This document shows positions 52,186 through 61,221 of a stretch of 64,000 bases of DNA, piece after piece. The notes beneath the pieces are model-generated. The model ran no database searches. It saw only the letters and a program-made list of their open reading frames with translations, and had not been told where the DNA came from. The DNA is from Cellulomonas wangsupingiae (lineage in GTDB: Bacteria > Actinomycetota > Actinomycetes > Actinomycetales > Cellulomonadaceae): the NCBI RefSeq assembly GCF_024508275.1, contig NZ_CP101989.1, positions 2,356,001-2,420,000 of the forward strand, given 5' to 3'. Each line of letters starts with the position of its first letter. Position 1 is the first letter of the stretch. Position numbers and translations under genes: made by a program.

Positions 52186-53283
52186 ATGGCTCCTGCACCC
52201 GTACCTGCGCCCCCCGTTGCGACGCCCACCCGACAGACGGCCGCCACCGGCAGCTATCACGAGCTGTCGGCGAAGGTGCGCGAGGCAGGTCTGCTGGACC
52301 GCACACCCGGCTTCTACATCTCGCTGCTCGCGGGACTGACCACCGCTCTCGGTGGTCTCGTCGCCGCGTTCGTGCTGCTCGGGCACTCCTGGTGGCAGCT
52401 CGCCGTCGCCGCCGGCCTCGGCCTGGTGCTCACGCAGTTCGCGTTCGTCGCGCACGAGGCGTCGCACCGTCAGGTCCTGCTCACCGGCCCCGCCAACGAC
52501 CGCCTGGGCCGGATCCTGGCCAACGGCGTCGTCGGCATCAGCCACTCCTGGTGGATGACCAAGCACACCCGCCACCACGCGAACCCCAACCGCGTCGGCA
52601 AGGACCCGGACATCGAGTGGGACACCGTGTCCTTCCTCGAGGAGGACGCCGCCAAGCAGCGCGGTCTCATGGCCGCGATCACGCGCCGCCAGGGCTGGCT
52701 CTTCTTCCCGCTGCTGACGCTCGAGGGCGTGAACCTGCACGTCCTGGCGTTCAAGAGCCTGCTCGCGAGCCCGCCGTCGCGGATGCGCACCGTCGAGCTC
52801 GTGATGATCACGGCCCGGCTGAGCATCTACGTCGCCCTGGTCGTCTGGGCGCTCCCCCTCGGCATGGCCGCGGCGTTCCTCGCCGTGCAGCTCGCCGTCT
52901 TCGGCGTCTACATGGGCGCGTCGTTCGCCCCCAACCACAAGGGCATGGCGATCATCCCGGCGGACAGCCGGCTCGACTTCCTGTCCAAGCAGGTCCTCAC
53001 GTCGCGCAACATCAACGGCGGCATGACGGTCACGATGCTCATGGGCGGCCTCGACGCGCAGATCGAGCACCACCTCTTCCCGAGCATGCCGCGGCCCCAC
53101 CTGGCCCGCGCCCGCCGCATGGTGCGCGAGCACTGCGAGAGCGTCGGCATGCCGTACACGGAGACCTCGCTCGTGCGCTCCTACGTCCTCGTCGTCCAGT
53201 ACCTCAACCGCGTCGGCCTGGCCGCCCGCGACCCCTTCGACTGCCCCATGGTCCAGCGGTACCGCCCGCGCTCGACGCGCTGA
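52186..53283 (+). CDS. Membrane fatty acid desaturase
   Basis: A 365-residue di-iron desaturase that introduces a cis double bond into acyl chains of lipids or CoA esters. The three His boxes are HEASH (near 92), HTRHH (near 127) and QIEHHLFPSMPR (near 287). Hydrophobic segments are arranged in two pairs, as in integral-membrane desaturases. The N-terminal 20 residues are proline-rich. Electron donors are not encoded nearby. Regulation by an unlinked repressor is suggested by the palindrome upstream. Confidence 0.94.
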   Translation: MAPAPVPAPPVATPTRQTAATGSYHELSAKVREAGLLDRTPGFYISLLAGLTTALGGLVAAFVLLGHSWWQLAVAAGLGLVLTQFAFVAHEASHRQVLLTGPANDRLGRILANGVVGISHSWWMTKHTRHHANPNRVGKDPDIEWDTVSFLEEDAAKQRGLMAAITRRQGWLFFPLLTLEGVNLHVLAFKSLLASPPSRMRTVELVMITARLSIYVALVVWALPLGMAAAFLAVQLAVFGVYMGASFAPNHKGMAIIPADSRLDFLSKQVLTSRNINGGMTVTMLMGGLDAQIEHHLFPSMPRPHLARARRMVREHCESVGMPYTETSLVRSYVLVVQYLNRVGLAARDPFDCPMVQRYRPRSTR

Positions 53284-53361
53284 CCCGCGCGTGGCGCCCG
53301 GTGTGGGGCGCCGCACAGGATCTGCACAGGTCCCGCCGAGAACCCACCCGCCGAGCAGCCC

Positions 53362-53391
53362 CCGTCCCACCGCACCGCCGCGGTGGGATGG
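53362..53391. terminator. Hairpin before the DUF817 start codon
   Basis: A 12-base-pair stem with one G-U pair and an ACCGCC loop ends five bases before the DUF817 ATG. It may terminate desaturase transcription, or it may mask the ribosome site of the DUF817 gene in read-through messages. Confidence 0.5.
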
Positions 53392-53395
53392 GGGG

Positions 53396-54304
53396 ATGCT
53401 CCGCGACCTGCGCCTGACGCTCCCCCGAGCCGGTGCGCGCGAGCTCACGATCGTCGAGGAACGCATCGACGCGTGGGCTCGCGGCCGTCTCGCGCTCGTG
53501 CCCGGGAGCCGGGCGCACGCGTGGCTGGTCGAGCTCGTGGTCTTCGTCCTCAAGCAGGGCTGGGCCTGCCTGTTCGGCGGTGCGCTGCTCACCTTGCTGC
53601 TCGCGGCCCGGTTCTGGTACCCCGAGTCCGCGTCGCTCGCCCGCAACGACGCGCTCACCCTCGCCGCGCTCGGGCTGCAGGTCCTCATGCTGGCCACGCG
53701 CCTGGAGACCGTCCGCGAGATGCGCGTGGTGCTGCTCTTCCACCTCGTCGGCACCGCGATGGAGCTGTTCAAGACGGACGCGGGCTCGTGGTCGTACGCC
53801 GCCGAGGGCGTCCTGCGCGTGGGCGACGTGCCGCTGTTCTCCGGGTTCATGTACGGCGCCGTCGGGTCGTACCTCGTGCGCGTGTTCCGGATCTTCGAGC
53901 TGCGCTTCGACCGTCACCCGCGCCGATGGGTGACCGCCGCGCTGGCCGTGGGCATCTACGCCAACTTCTTCACGCACCACTGGGTCGCCGACGCCCGTTG
54001 GGTCCTGCTCGCCGCCGTCGTGGCGGTGTACGGACGTACGGTCATGCACTTCCGCGTCCACGCGGCCCGCCTGCGCATGCCGCTGCTCCTCGCGTTCACC
54101 CTGGTCGCCGCGTTCATCTGGGTCGCCGAGAACCTGGCGACCTTCGCGGGCGCCTGGCTCTACCCCTCGCAGGTGGACGGGTGGCACGTCGTCGGGGGCA
54201 CCAAGCTCGTCTCGTGGTTCCTGCTGATGATCGTCTCGGTCGTGCTCGTGACCTGGGTGTACCCGCCCCGCCCCCCGGACGGCGCGGGCGCCGTCACGCG
54301 ATGA
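53396..54304 (+). CDS. DUF817 family membrane protein
   Basis: A 302-residue protein with about seven hydrophobic helices and the DUF817 landmarks: ELVVFVLKQGWACLFGG, TRLETVREMRVVLLFHLVGTAMELFKT, LFSGFMYGAVGSYLVR and WYAN-type FFTHH near the middle. Function unknown. The last helix group ends with VTWVYPPRPP. Its stop overlaps the convergent ligase stop by 11 bases. A GGGGGG run before the ATG is the only ribosome-site-like sequence. Confidence 0.85.
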   Translation: MLRDLRLTLPRAGARELTIVEERIDAWARGRLALVPGSRAHAWLVELVVFVLKQGWACLFGGALLTLLLAARFWYPESASLARNDALTLAALGLQVLMLATRLETVREMRVVLLFHLVGTAMELFKTDAGSWSYAAEGVLRVGDVPLFSGFMYGAVGSYLVRVFRIFELRFDRHPRRWVTAALAVGIYANFFTHHWVADARWVLLAAVVAVYGRTVMHFRVHAARLRMPLLLAFTLVAAFIWVAENLATFAGAWLYPSQVDGWHVVGGTKLVSWFLLMIVSVVLVTWVYPPRPPDGAGAVTR

Positions 54305-55730
54305 CCTCGGCGGGCTGCAGCGCGGACTTGTCCGGCTTGCCGCTCGGTGCCAGCGGGACGCCGTCGACGACGCTCACGGTGCGCGGGACGGCACGCGCAC
54401 CGAGGACCCGCGCGACGTGCGCCCGCAGGGCGCCGGGGTCCGGCGTGCGCCCCGCCGCGGGCACGACCCACGCGTGCACGGCCTCGCCGGTCGTGTCGTC
54501 GGGGCGGCCCGTGACGTAGGCCTCGGCGACCGCCGGGTCCTGCGCCAGCACCCGTTCGACGGCGCCGGCGTGCACGAGCTGCGCGTCCACGATCACGACG
54601 TCCCGGGCCCGGCCCCGCAGGTGGACGTACCCGGCGGGGTCGACGTCCCCGAGGTCGCGCGTGCGCACCCACCCGTCGACGAAGACGTCGGCGGACTCCT
54701 GCGGGTCGTCCCAGTACCCCTGCGCCTGTGCGCCGGTGCGCACCCACAGCTCCCCGTCGTCGACCCGCACCTCCACGGCGGCCGGGGGCCGGCCCACCGA
54801 CGCGAGGACGGCCGGGTCGGCGAGCATCTCGTCGGGCGTGGCCATCGCGATCATGCCGGTCTCGGTCTGCCCGTAGCCGTGGAAGACGACCGGGCCCAGG
54901 ACGTCGAGCGCCTCGGCCAGGCGTACGGGCTCGAGCGGCGACCCGGAGACGATCAGCGCTCGCAGCGTCGACAGGTCGCGCGGGTGCTCGCGCTGCGCGC
55001 GCACCAGCTGGTGCAGCCGCCCGACGGTGATGACGCTCGCGGTCGCCCGGTGCCGGGTGAGGGCGTCGGGGAACCCCGGCGGTCGCGCCGCGACCAGGAC
55101 GCCGCCCGCGGCCAGCGTCAGCACGCCGTACTCGAGCATCACCTGGCTGCCGAGCGTCCCGAACACGAGGTAGCGCTGCAGCCGGGGCGCGAGCGCGGCG
55201 ACAGCGGGCGGCCACCGGTCGGGGTGGGCGGCCCACGCGGCGCTCATCGCCGCGTACGACTCGACGCACCCCTTCGGGCGTCCGCTCGTGCCGCTGGTCC
55301 ACGTGACACGGGCGACGCCGGCGGGCTGGCCCGCCGCCACGACGGACGTCACCGGCGGGCACGACAGGAGGTCCGCGAGGCGGTCCTCGTCGACGACGAG
55401 CGCGACGTCGGCACGGGAGAGCAGGTCCGTCCTGTGCTGCGGCGTGAGGAGAGGCGGCACCGCGCACACCCGCGCACCCACGGCGAACGACCCCACGGTG
55501 ACGGCGAACGCCTCCGGTGACACCCCGAGGTCGAGCGCGACCCCGACACCCGGGCCGACGCCGGCCGCACGCAGCCCTGCGACGGCACGCGCCACCGCCT
55601 CGAGCATCTGGCCCGCCGCGACGACGCGGTCGCCGTCCTCGAACACCGGCCGGTCGGGGTCCCGGGCCAGCAGGTCGAGCACGGGCTGCGGCCAGAGAGG
55701 CGCCGTGCCGTGCGTGACGTCGTCGTCCAT
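54294..55730 (-). CDS. Class I adenylate-forming acyl-CoA ligase-like enzyme
   Basis: A 478-residue AMP-forming enzyme. The phosphate loop is VTWTSGTSGRPKGCVES, the substrate/ATP motif GYGQTETG, and the hinge TRDLGDVDPAGYVHLRGRARD; the C-terminal Lys is in APSGKPDKSAL. It is shorter than 4-coumarate-CoA ligases (about 540) in the N-terminal domain. It is divergent from the ammonia-lyase operon and shares a 62-base promoter region, so I infer it activates the lyase product or a later acid. No carrier protein gene is nearby. The acid is unproven. Confidence 0.88.
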   Translation of the reverse strand: MDDDVTHGTAPLWPQPVLDLLARDPDRPVFEDGDRVVAAGQMLEAVARAVAGLRAAGVGPGVGVALDLGVSPEAFAVTVGSFAVGARVCAVPPLLTPQHRTDLLSRADVALVVDEDRLADLLSCPPVTSVVAAGQPAGVARVTWTSGTSGRPKGCVESYAAMSAAWAAHPDRWPPAVAALAPRLQRYLVFGTLGSQVMLEYGVLTLAAGGVLVAARPPGFPDALTRHRATASVITVGRLHQLVRAQREHPRDLSTLRALIVSGSPLEPVRLAEALDVLGPVVFHGYGQTETGMIAMATPDEMLADPAVLASVGRPPAAVEVRVDDGELWVRTGAQAQGYWDDPQESADVFVDGWVRTRDLGDVDPAGYVHLRGRARDVVIVDAQLVHAGAVERVLAQDPAVAEAYVTGRPDDTTGEAVHAWVVPAAGRTPDPGALRAHVARVLGARAVPRTVSVVDGVPLAPSGKPDKSALQPAEVIA

Positions 55731-55737
55731 GCCGACG

Positions 55738-55743
55738 AAACTA
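55738..55743 (-). promoter_or_regulatory. -10 element of the acyl-CoA ligase gene (TAGTTT)
   Basis: TAGTTT on the minus strand is seven bases from the ATG at 55730. Confidence 0.55.
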
Positions 55744-55751
55744 GGTGACCC

Positions 55752-55771
55752 ATCTCACATAGTTTTGAGAT
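55752..55771. promoter_or_regulatory. Candidate operator between the ligase and ammonia-lyase genes
   Basis: ATCTCA (55752-55757) and TGAGAT (55766-55771) form an inverted repeat around an eight-base A/T-rich spacer. It is centred between the two outward-facing -10 elements, so one protein could govern both directions. Confidence 0.48.
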
Positions 55772-55779
55772 CAACTACC

Positions 55780-55785
55780 TACCGT
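55780..55785 (+). promoter_or_regulatory. -10 element of the ammonia-lyase operon (TACCGT)
   Basis: TACCGT ends seven bases before the ATG at 55793. Confidence 0.55.
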
Positions 55786-55792
55786 CGGGCCC

Positions 55793-57301
55793 ATGAGAGC
55801 CCGCGCCGCGCTGACGACACGCGTCGACCTCGCCGCCCCTCTGCGGACCCACCACCTGGTGGCCGCCGCCGGCCCGGTCGACGTGGTCGTGCCGCTCGAG
55901 GCACGCGAGCGCACCGGCGCGGCGCGGGCCCTCCTCGACACGGCCGTCGCCGACGACCGCGCGGTGTACGGGCGCACCACGGGGTTCGGCGCCCTGGTCG
56001 GGTTCCGGGGGCGCGCCGACGGCGGGGACCAGGCGGACAACACCCTCGCGCACCTCGGCGCCGGGCAGGGGCCGACGCTGCCGCCGGGGCTGGTCCGGGC
56101 GACGGTGCTGGTCAGGGCCCGTTCGCTCGCGCAGGGCGCGTCGGGCGTGGGGCCGCACGTCCTCGAGGCGCTCGCCGCGATGCTCGCCACGACGTTCACC
56201 CCCGTCGTCCCACGCTGGGGGTCCGTGGGCGCGAGCGGCGACCTCGTGCCCCTGGCCGCCGTCGCCGCAGCCCTGCGCGGAGACGGCGAGGCGGACGTCG
56301 ACGGACGGCGCATGCCCGCGCGCGACGCGCTCGACGCCGCCGGGCTGACCCCCCTCCGGCTCGACGGCCGCGACGCCCTGGCGCTGGTCAACGGCACGTC
56401 GCTGACGACCGCCGCCCTCGCACTCGCGCTGGACGGCATCGACCGGGCGCACGGCGCGCTCGTGCGCCTGGCGTGCCTGCTGACCGACCTGCTCGGCTGC
56501 GACGGTCAGTTCACCGACGCCGACCTGCTCGAGCGGTACGCCCACCCGGGCGCCGCCGCCGTGGGCGCCCGCATGCGCGAGCTCCTGACGGGCCTGCGCC
56601 CGTCGGGCACCCGTCCGCTGCAGGAGCCCTACTCCATCCGGTGCACGCCGCAGCTCCTGGGCGCCGCCCACGACGCGCTGCGGTACGTCGGGGACGTGGT
56701 CGCGGCCGACCTCGCGGGGGTCAGCGACAACCCGCTGCTGTTCCCCCAGGACGACAAGATCGTGCACGGCGGCAACTTCTTCGGTCAGCCGGCGGCGTTC
56801 GCGGCCGACCTGCTCGCGCTCGTCACCGCCCAGCTCGGGAACCTCGCCGAGCGCCAGCTCGACCTGCTCGTGGACCCCACCCGCAACGGCGACCTCCCGC
56901 CCATGCTCGCCGCGGGCCCCGGACGCCAGCACGGGGTCCAGGGCGTGCAGCTCGCGTCCACGGCGCTGGTCGCCGAGCTCCGCCGGGACGCGACGCCGGC
57001 GAGCATGCAGTCGCTGTCGACGAACCTGCGCACGCAGGACGTCGTCCCCTTCGGCACGCAGGCGGCGCTGCGCTCGCTCGACGGCGTCGAGGTCCTGCGC
57101 CTGCTCGTCGGCTCGCTCGCGCTCGGCCTGCGCCAGGCCGCCCACGTCGGCGCCCGACCCCCCACCACGTCGGCGTCAGGCGCGCTGCTGTCCGCGCTCG
57201 CCGCCGCCGTCCGTCCCGTCGACCCCGACCGCCCGCTCGCGCGGGACGTGCGCGCGTGCGCGCACGTCCTGCTGCCCACAGATCCGGAGGACCAGCCGTG
57301 A
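55793..57301 (+). CDS. Aromatic amino acid ammonia-lyase (tyrosine-type selectivity pair)
   Basis: A 502-residue HAL/PAL/TAL enzyme that eliminates ammonia from an aromatic amino acid. Ala147-Ser148-Gly149 in SVGASGDLVPL cyclises into the MIO cofactor. Tyr59 in VYGRTTGFG is the catalytic tyrosine; NGTS, QEPYSIRC and GVSDNPL are further family motifs. The selectivity position reads NTLAHLGAG (His87-Leu88). Rhodobacter tyrosine ammonia-lyase also has His-Leu there, whereas Phe marks phenylalanine lyases and Ser-His histidine lyases. I therefore favour tyrosine to 4-coumarate. No hut genes are near, arguing against histidine catabolism. Confidence 0.88.
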   Translation: MRARAALTTRVDLAAPLRTHHLVAAAGPVDVVVPLEARERTGAARALLDTAVADDRAVYGRTTGFGALVGFRGRADGGDQADNTLAHLGAGQGPTLPPGLVRATVLVRARSLAQGASGVGPHVLEALAAMLATTFTPVVPRWGSVGASGDLVPLAAVAAALRGDGEADVDGRRMPARDALDAAGLTPLRLDGRDALALVNGTSLTTAALALALDGIDRAHGALVRLACLLTDLLGCDGQFTDADLLERYAHPGAAAVGARMRELLTGLRPSGTRPLQEPYSIRCTPQLLGAAHDALRYVGDVVAADLAGVSDNPLLFPQDDKIVHGGNFFGQPAAFAADLLALVTAQLGNLAERQLDLLVDPTRNGDLPPMLAAGPGRQHGVQGVQLASTALVAELRRDATPASMQSLSTNLRTQDVVPFGTQAALRSLDGVEVLRLLVGSLALGLRQAAHVGARPPTTSASGALLSALAAAVRPVDPDRPLARDVRACAHVLLPTDPEDQP

Positions 57302-58851
57302 CCCTCGACCACCTCGTCATCGGAGCGGGCCCCGCCGGCCTGCAGCTCGGCGCGCTGCTGGAGGCCGACGGGCGTCGCGACTACCTCGTCGTCGAGCGCG
57401 CCGACGTGCCCGGCTCGTTCTTCACGCGGTACCCGCGGCACCGCCGGCTCATCTCGATCAACAAGCCCCGCACGGGCAGCGACGACCCCGAGCTGAACCT
57501 GCGTCTCGACTGGAACTCGCTGCTGAGCGACGACCCCGACCTGCGGTTCACGCGCTACACCGACCGCTACTTCCCCGACGCCGACGTGATGGTCCGCTAC
57601 CTCGCGGACTTCGCGGAGCGGTCGAAGGTGCGGGTGCGGTACGGCGCGGCGGTGACCCGGGTCTCCCGCCGTGACGACGTGTTCGAGGTCGAGGTCGGCG
57701 GCGACACGCTGACCGCGCGCTCGGTCGTCGTCGCCACCGGTGTCAGCCGCACGCACCGGCCCCCGATCCCCGGGTTCGAGCTGGCCGAGGGCTACGACAC
57801 CATGTCGGTCGACCCGGCCGACTACCTCGACCAGCGCGTCCTCATCATCGGCAAGGGCAACTCCGCCTTCGAGACGGCCGACGCCCTCATGGAGACCACG
57901 ACGGTCATCCACGTCGCCGGCCCGGAGTCGGTCCACCTGGCGTGGCGCACGCACTACGTCGGTCACCTGCGCGCGGTGAACAACAACTTCCTCGACACCT
58001 ACCAGCTGAAGTCCGCCAACGCGGTGCTCGACGGCACGGTCGAGCGGATCGAGCGCGACGGCGAGGGCCTGGCGGTCACGTTCCGGTTCACGCGGGCCGA
58101 CGAGACGCGCGTGCTGCACTACGACCGCGTGCTCGCGTGCACGGGCTTCGCGTTCGACGCCTCGGTGTTCGACGCGTCGTGCCGGCCGGCCCTCGCGATC
58201 GGCGGCCGCTTCCCGGCGCAGACCGACGAGTGGGAGTCGGTGGACGTCCCCGGCCTGTTCTTCGCCGGGACGATCAGCCAGCAGCGTGACTTCCGGCGCT
58301 CCACCAGCGGTTTCGTCCACGGGTTCCGCTACGGGGCGCGCGCGCTGCACCGGGTCCTGGCACGCCGGTACGCCGGCGAGCCGTGGCCGTCGGTCCCCGT
58401 CGACGCGACACCGGCCGCGATCACGGCGGCGGTCGTGGCGCGGGTCAACCGCACGTCCGCGCTCTGGCAGCAGTTCGGCGTGCTCGCCGACGTGGTGACC
58501 GTCACCGGCGGGCAGGCGCGCTACCACGACGAGGTCCCCGTCGACTACCACGCACGCGTCGGGCTGGGGCCCGACGGCCACGACGACGACGCGTTCGTCG
58601 TCACCCTCGAGTACGGGCCGGACCACGACAAGGTCGACCCGTTCGACGCGACCGTGAGCCGCATCGCGCAGGACACCCCGGGGGTCGCGCACGACGCCGC
58701 CTACCTGCACCCCGTCGTCCGGCACCACCGGCACGGCGAGCACGTGGCGACCCACCACGTCGCGGAGAACCTCGAGAACCGGTGGGACCGCCCCGACGCG
58801 CACGTCGCGCCGCTCGAGGCGTTCGTCGCGGGCGCCCTGGCGGGGGACTGA
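57298..58851 (+). CDS. Flavin-dependent monooxygenase-like FAD/NAD(P) oxidoreductase
   Basis: The 517-residue protein has the FAD motif VIGAGPAGLQLGA at the N-terminus and a second nucleotide motif, LIIGKGNSAFETADAL, for NAD(P) near residue 183. Between them is the conserved KPRTGSDDPELNLR loop. The C-terminal 150 residues (from about 365) have no flavin motif and may be a separate lid domain. Relatives are N- or Baeyer-Villiger-type hydroxylases and FOXRED2-like proteins. The start overlaps the lyase stop (GTGA). Reaction unknown; it likely acts on the lyase-derived compound. Confidence 0.85.
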   Translation: MTLDHLVIGAGPAGLQLGALLEADGRRDYLVVERADVPGSFFTRYPRHRRLISINKPRTGSDDPELNLRLDWNSLLSDDPDLRFTRYTDRYFPDADVMVRYLADFAERSKVRVRYGAAVTRVSRRDDVFEVEVGGDTLTARSVVVATGVSRTHRPPIPGFELAEGYDTMSVDPADYLDQRVLIIGKGNSAFETADALMETTTVIHVAGPESVHLAWRTHYVGHLRAVNNNFLDTYQLKSANAVLDGTVERIERDGEGLAVTFRFTRADETRVLHYDRVLACTGFAFDASVFDASCRPALAIGGRFPAQTDEWESVDVPGLFFAGTISQQRDFRRSTSGFVHGFRYGARALHRVLARRYAGEPWPSVPVDATPAAITAAVVARVNRTSALWQQFGVLADVVTVTGGQARYHDEVPVDYHARVGLGPDGHDDDAFVVTLEYGPDHDKVDPFDATVSRIAQDTPGVAHDAAYLHPVVRHHRHGEHVATHHVAENLENRWDRPDAHVAPLEAFVAGALAGD

Positions 58852-58852
58852 C

Positions 58853-59884
58853 ATGACACCGTCGCGCGAGCCCGAGCGCCGTGCGCGCGACGTGCTCGAC
58901 CCCGTGCACTTCGACGCCCTGGCCGGTGGCGCGGGCAGCGAGCGCACGCTGACGGGCAACGAGGACGCGTTCGTGCGTCGCCGGCTGCGGCCCCGGGTCC
59001 TGCGCGGGCCCGGGACGCCCGACCTGTCGACCCACCTGCCCGGCGCGCGGCTCGCCGCACCCGTCGTGGTGGCCCCGACGGCCTTCCACCGCCTCGCGCA
59101 CCGCGCCGGCGAGGTGGCGACCGGCGAGGGGGTGGCCGCCGCCCACGGCCTGCTGACCGTCAGCATGATGGCCACGACGGCCGTGGAGGACATCGCGGAG
59201 ACCGGCGCCGCCCTGTGGTTCCAGCTCTACGTGCAGCCCGACCGCGCGTTCACCGCGGACGTGGTCGCGCGCGCCGAGGCCGCCGGGTGCAGGGCGATCG
59301 TCCTGACGGTCGACTCCCCCGTGCGCGGGCGCCACGTCCGCGACGAGCGCCACCGGTTCACGGACCTGCCCGCCGGCCTCGTGTGCGAGAACATGCGCGG
59401 GCGCGACGGGCGCCTGCGGGACCTCGTCGTCGACCCCGACCTGGGCTGGGACGCCGTCGCCTGGCTGCGGGGCACGACGTCGCTCCCGGTCCTGGTCAAG
59501 GGCGTGCTGCACCCGGCCGACGCACGCCTCGCCGTCGAGCACGGCGTCGACGGCGTCGTGGTCTCGAACCACGGCGGGCGGCAGCTGGACGGCGCGCTGG
59601 CCACGCTGGACGCCCTGCCGGCCGTCGTCGACGCCGTGGCGGGCCGCGTCCCGGTGCTGCTCGACGGCGGCGTGCGCAGCGGGGTCGACGCGCTCGTCGC
59701 GCTCGCGCTGGGCGCGGACGCCGTCATGGTGGGCCGCCCGGTGCTGTGGGGGCTGGCGCTGTCGGGGGCCGACGGCGTGCGGGCCGTGCTCGACGACCTC
59801 GCCGACGCACTCGCCCACGCGATGGCGCTCGCCGGCGCGCACCGCCCGGCCGACCTCACGCCGGACCTGGTGGTGGTCCCGTGA
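58853..59884 (+). CDS. FMN-dependent alpha-hydroxy-acid oxidase/dehydrogenase
   Basis: A 343-residue TIM-barrel flavoprotein of the lactate/mandelate/glycolate oxidase family. APTAFHRLAHRAGEVAT, WFQLYVQPDR, LVKGVLHPADA with the FMN Lys, SNHGGRQLDGA with the catalytic His, and DGGVRSG are all visible. Such enzymes oxidise 2-hydroxy acids to 2-oxo acids. A 2-hydroxy acid intermediate, such as a hydroxymandelate- or aryl-lactate-type compound, is conceivable here. It starts one base after the previous stop and overlaps the P450 gene by four bases. Confidence 0.9.
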   Translation: MTPSREPERRARDVLDPVHFDALAGGAGSERTLTGNEDAFVRRRLRPRVLRGPGTPDLSTHLPGARLAAPVVVAPTAFHRLAHRAGEVATGEGVAAAHGLLTVSMMATTAVEDIAETGAALWFQLYVQPDRAFTADVVARAEAAGCRAIVLTVDSPVRGRHVRDERHRFTDLPAGLVCENMRGRDGRLRDLVVDPDLGWDAVAWLRGTTSLPVLVKGVLHPADARLAVEHGVDGVVVSNHGGRQLDGALATLDALPAVVDAVAGRVPVLLDGGVRSGVDALVALALGADAVMVGRPVLWGLALSGADGVRAVLDDLADALAHAMALAGAHRPADLTPDLVVVP

Positions 59885-61221
59885 AGGTGTCCACGGTCGC
59901 GATCGGGGCGCTCGCCCTCGGGACGGTCGGCACGCTGCCCAGGTGGCTGCCGCGGGCCGTCGTGCGGCTGCGGGAACGGGTCTTCACGCGCGTCAACGGG
60001 ACCGAGGGCATCGCCGTGCCCGGCCCGCTGGTCCCGGCCGAGCACTTCGAGCGGGTGTACGCGGACCCCGCGGCCGACGGCCGCAGCGCCGGCGCGGGGC
60101 TGTCCGACCTCTTCTGGTACTGGCTGTCCCCCGGGCCCCACATGCACCAGGAGCACCTGGAGCCGGGTGAGCGGTACCGCACGGTCGCGCGCACGACGCG
60201 CCAGGTGCTCGCCGTGCGCCACGCGCGCAGCGACGAGCTGGCGACGGCCGCCGTGCGGCGCGCCCTGGACGCACTGCCCCCGGGTCGCACCACCCTCGTG
60301 CGGCTGCGGGACCTGATGATGCCCGTGTGGGCCGAGGTCTACCACGAGCTCGTCTTCGCCGAGCCGTGCCCACGCGAGGCCCGCGACCTCGTCGTGGCCA
60401 ACGCGGACGACGTCGTGACCGCCCTGAAGGGCACCGGCCTGCGGCACATGGACCGCCGCGACCGCCTCACGCAGTACCTGCGGCGCCGCGTCGAGGACGG
60501 GACGTGCCCCGTCGTCCTGCCGCCACCGTTCACGGCGCAGGAGACGGCCTGGTACCTCCAGGGTGCGTTCTTCAACACCGCGATCGTGCAGATGTCCGAG
60601 GCCGCGGCCCACCTGCTGCTGTGCGCGGGCGCGTACCCGCCGGCGCGCGACCAGCTCGACGACGACGACGCGCTCGACCGGATCGTCGACGAGACGCTGC
60701 GGGTGCACCCGCTGTTCGGTGTCGCGCACCGGATCACGTCCGCACCGATCGTCGTGGACGAGGACGTCACCCTGCCGACCGGGTCCGTCCTGCTCTTCAA
60801 CTACCTCGCCTACCAGCGCACGGGTGCCGCGGGCGACGATGCCTTCGACCCCGAGCGGTGGCGCACGCTGCGGCACCACGACGCACGGTTCATCCCGTTC
60901 GGCGTGACGGCCAACAGGGCCTGCCCGGCCCGCGGGTCCGCACCGGTCATGCTGCGCGCGGTGCTGCGCGAGGTGCTGCGCCGGTACGACGTCACCTCGA
61001 CGGCCGTGCACACCCGCTCGTTGCCCGATCGCGGACCCGCCCACCTCACGCCCGTCGGAGCCCTCGGGCCCGGTCGCGTGCGGCTCGCGGCGATGCGGGT
61101 GGGCGACCGCTGGGCCGACGTCGGGCGCTCGGTGCAGCAGCTCGTCCTCGGCACCTACATGGTCCTCGAGGCCCGTCGGATCAAACCCTGCACCACCTAC
61201 TTCGCGGAGGTCCGCGCATGA
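59881..61221 (+). CDS. Cytochrome P450 (membrane-associated, atypical haem loop)
   Basis: A 446-residue P450. DETLRVHP is the ExxR helix and FDPERW the PERF region. The haem loop is FGVTANRACPARG, so the ligand Cys is followed by Pro-Ala where most P450s have x-Gly. The I-helix reads GAFFNTAIVQMSEAA, also unusual. The N-terminal hydrophobic stretch (about residues 3-20) could associate with the membrane. No redox partner gene is present in the operon. It overlaps both neighbours by four bases. Role: oxidation of the cluster product, by inference. Confidence 0.88.
   Translation: MKVSTVAIGALALGTVGTLPRWLPRAVVRLRERVFTRVNGTEGIAVPGPLVPAEHFERVYADPAADGRSAGAGLSDLFWYWLSPGPHMHQEHLEPGERYRTVARTTRQVLAVRHARSDELATAAVRRALDALPPGRTTLVRLRDLMMPVWAEVYHELVFAEPCPREARDLVVANADDVVTALKGTGLRHMDRRDRLTQYLRRRVEDGTCPVVLPPPFTAQETAWYLQGAFFNTAIVQMSEAAAHLLLCAGAYPPARDQLDDDDALDRIVDETLRVHPLFGVAHRITSAPIVVDEDVTLPTGSVLLFNYLAYQRTGAAGDDAFDPERWRTLRHHDARFIPFGVTANRACPARGSAPVMLRAVLREVLRRYDVTSTAVHTRSLPDRGPAHLTPVGALGPGRVRLAAMRVGDRWADVGRSVQQLVLGTYMVLEARRIKPCTTYFAEVRA

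Noticed and set aside
55793..57301. Histidine ammonia-lyase (hutH) as the name of the lyase
   Set aside because: The selectivity pair is His-Leu, not Ser-His, and there are no hutU, hutI or hutG genes nearby.
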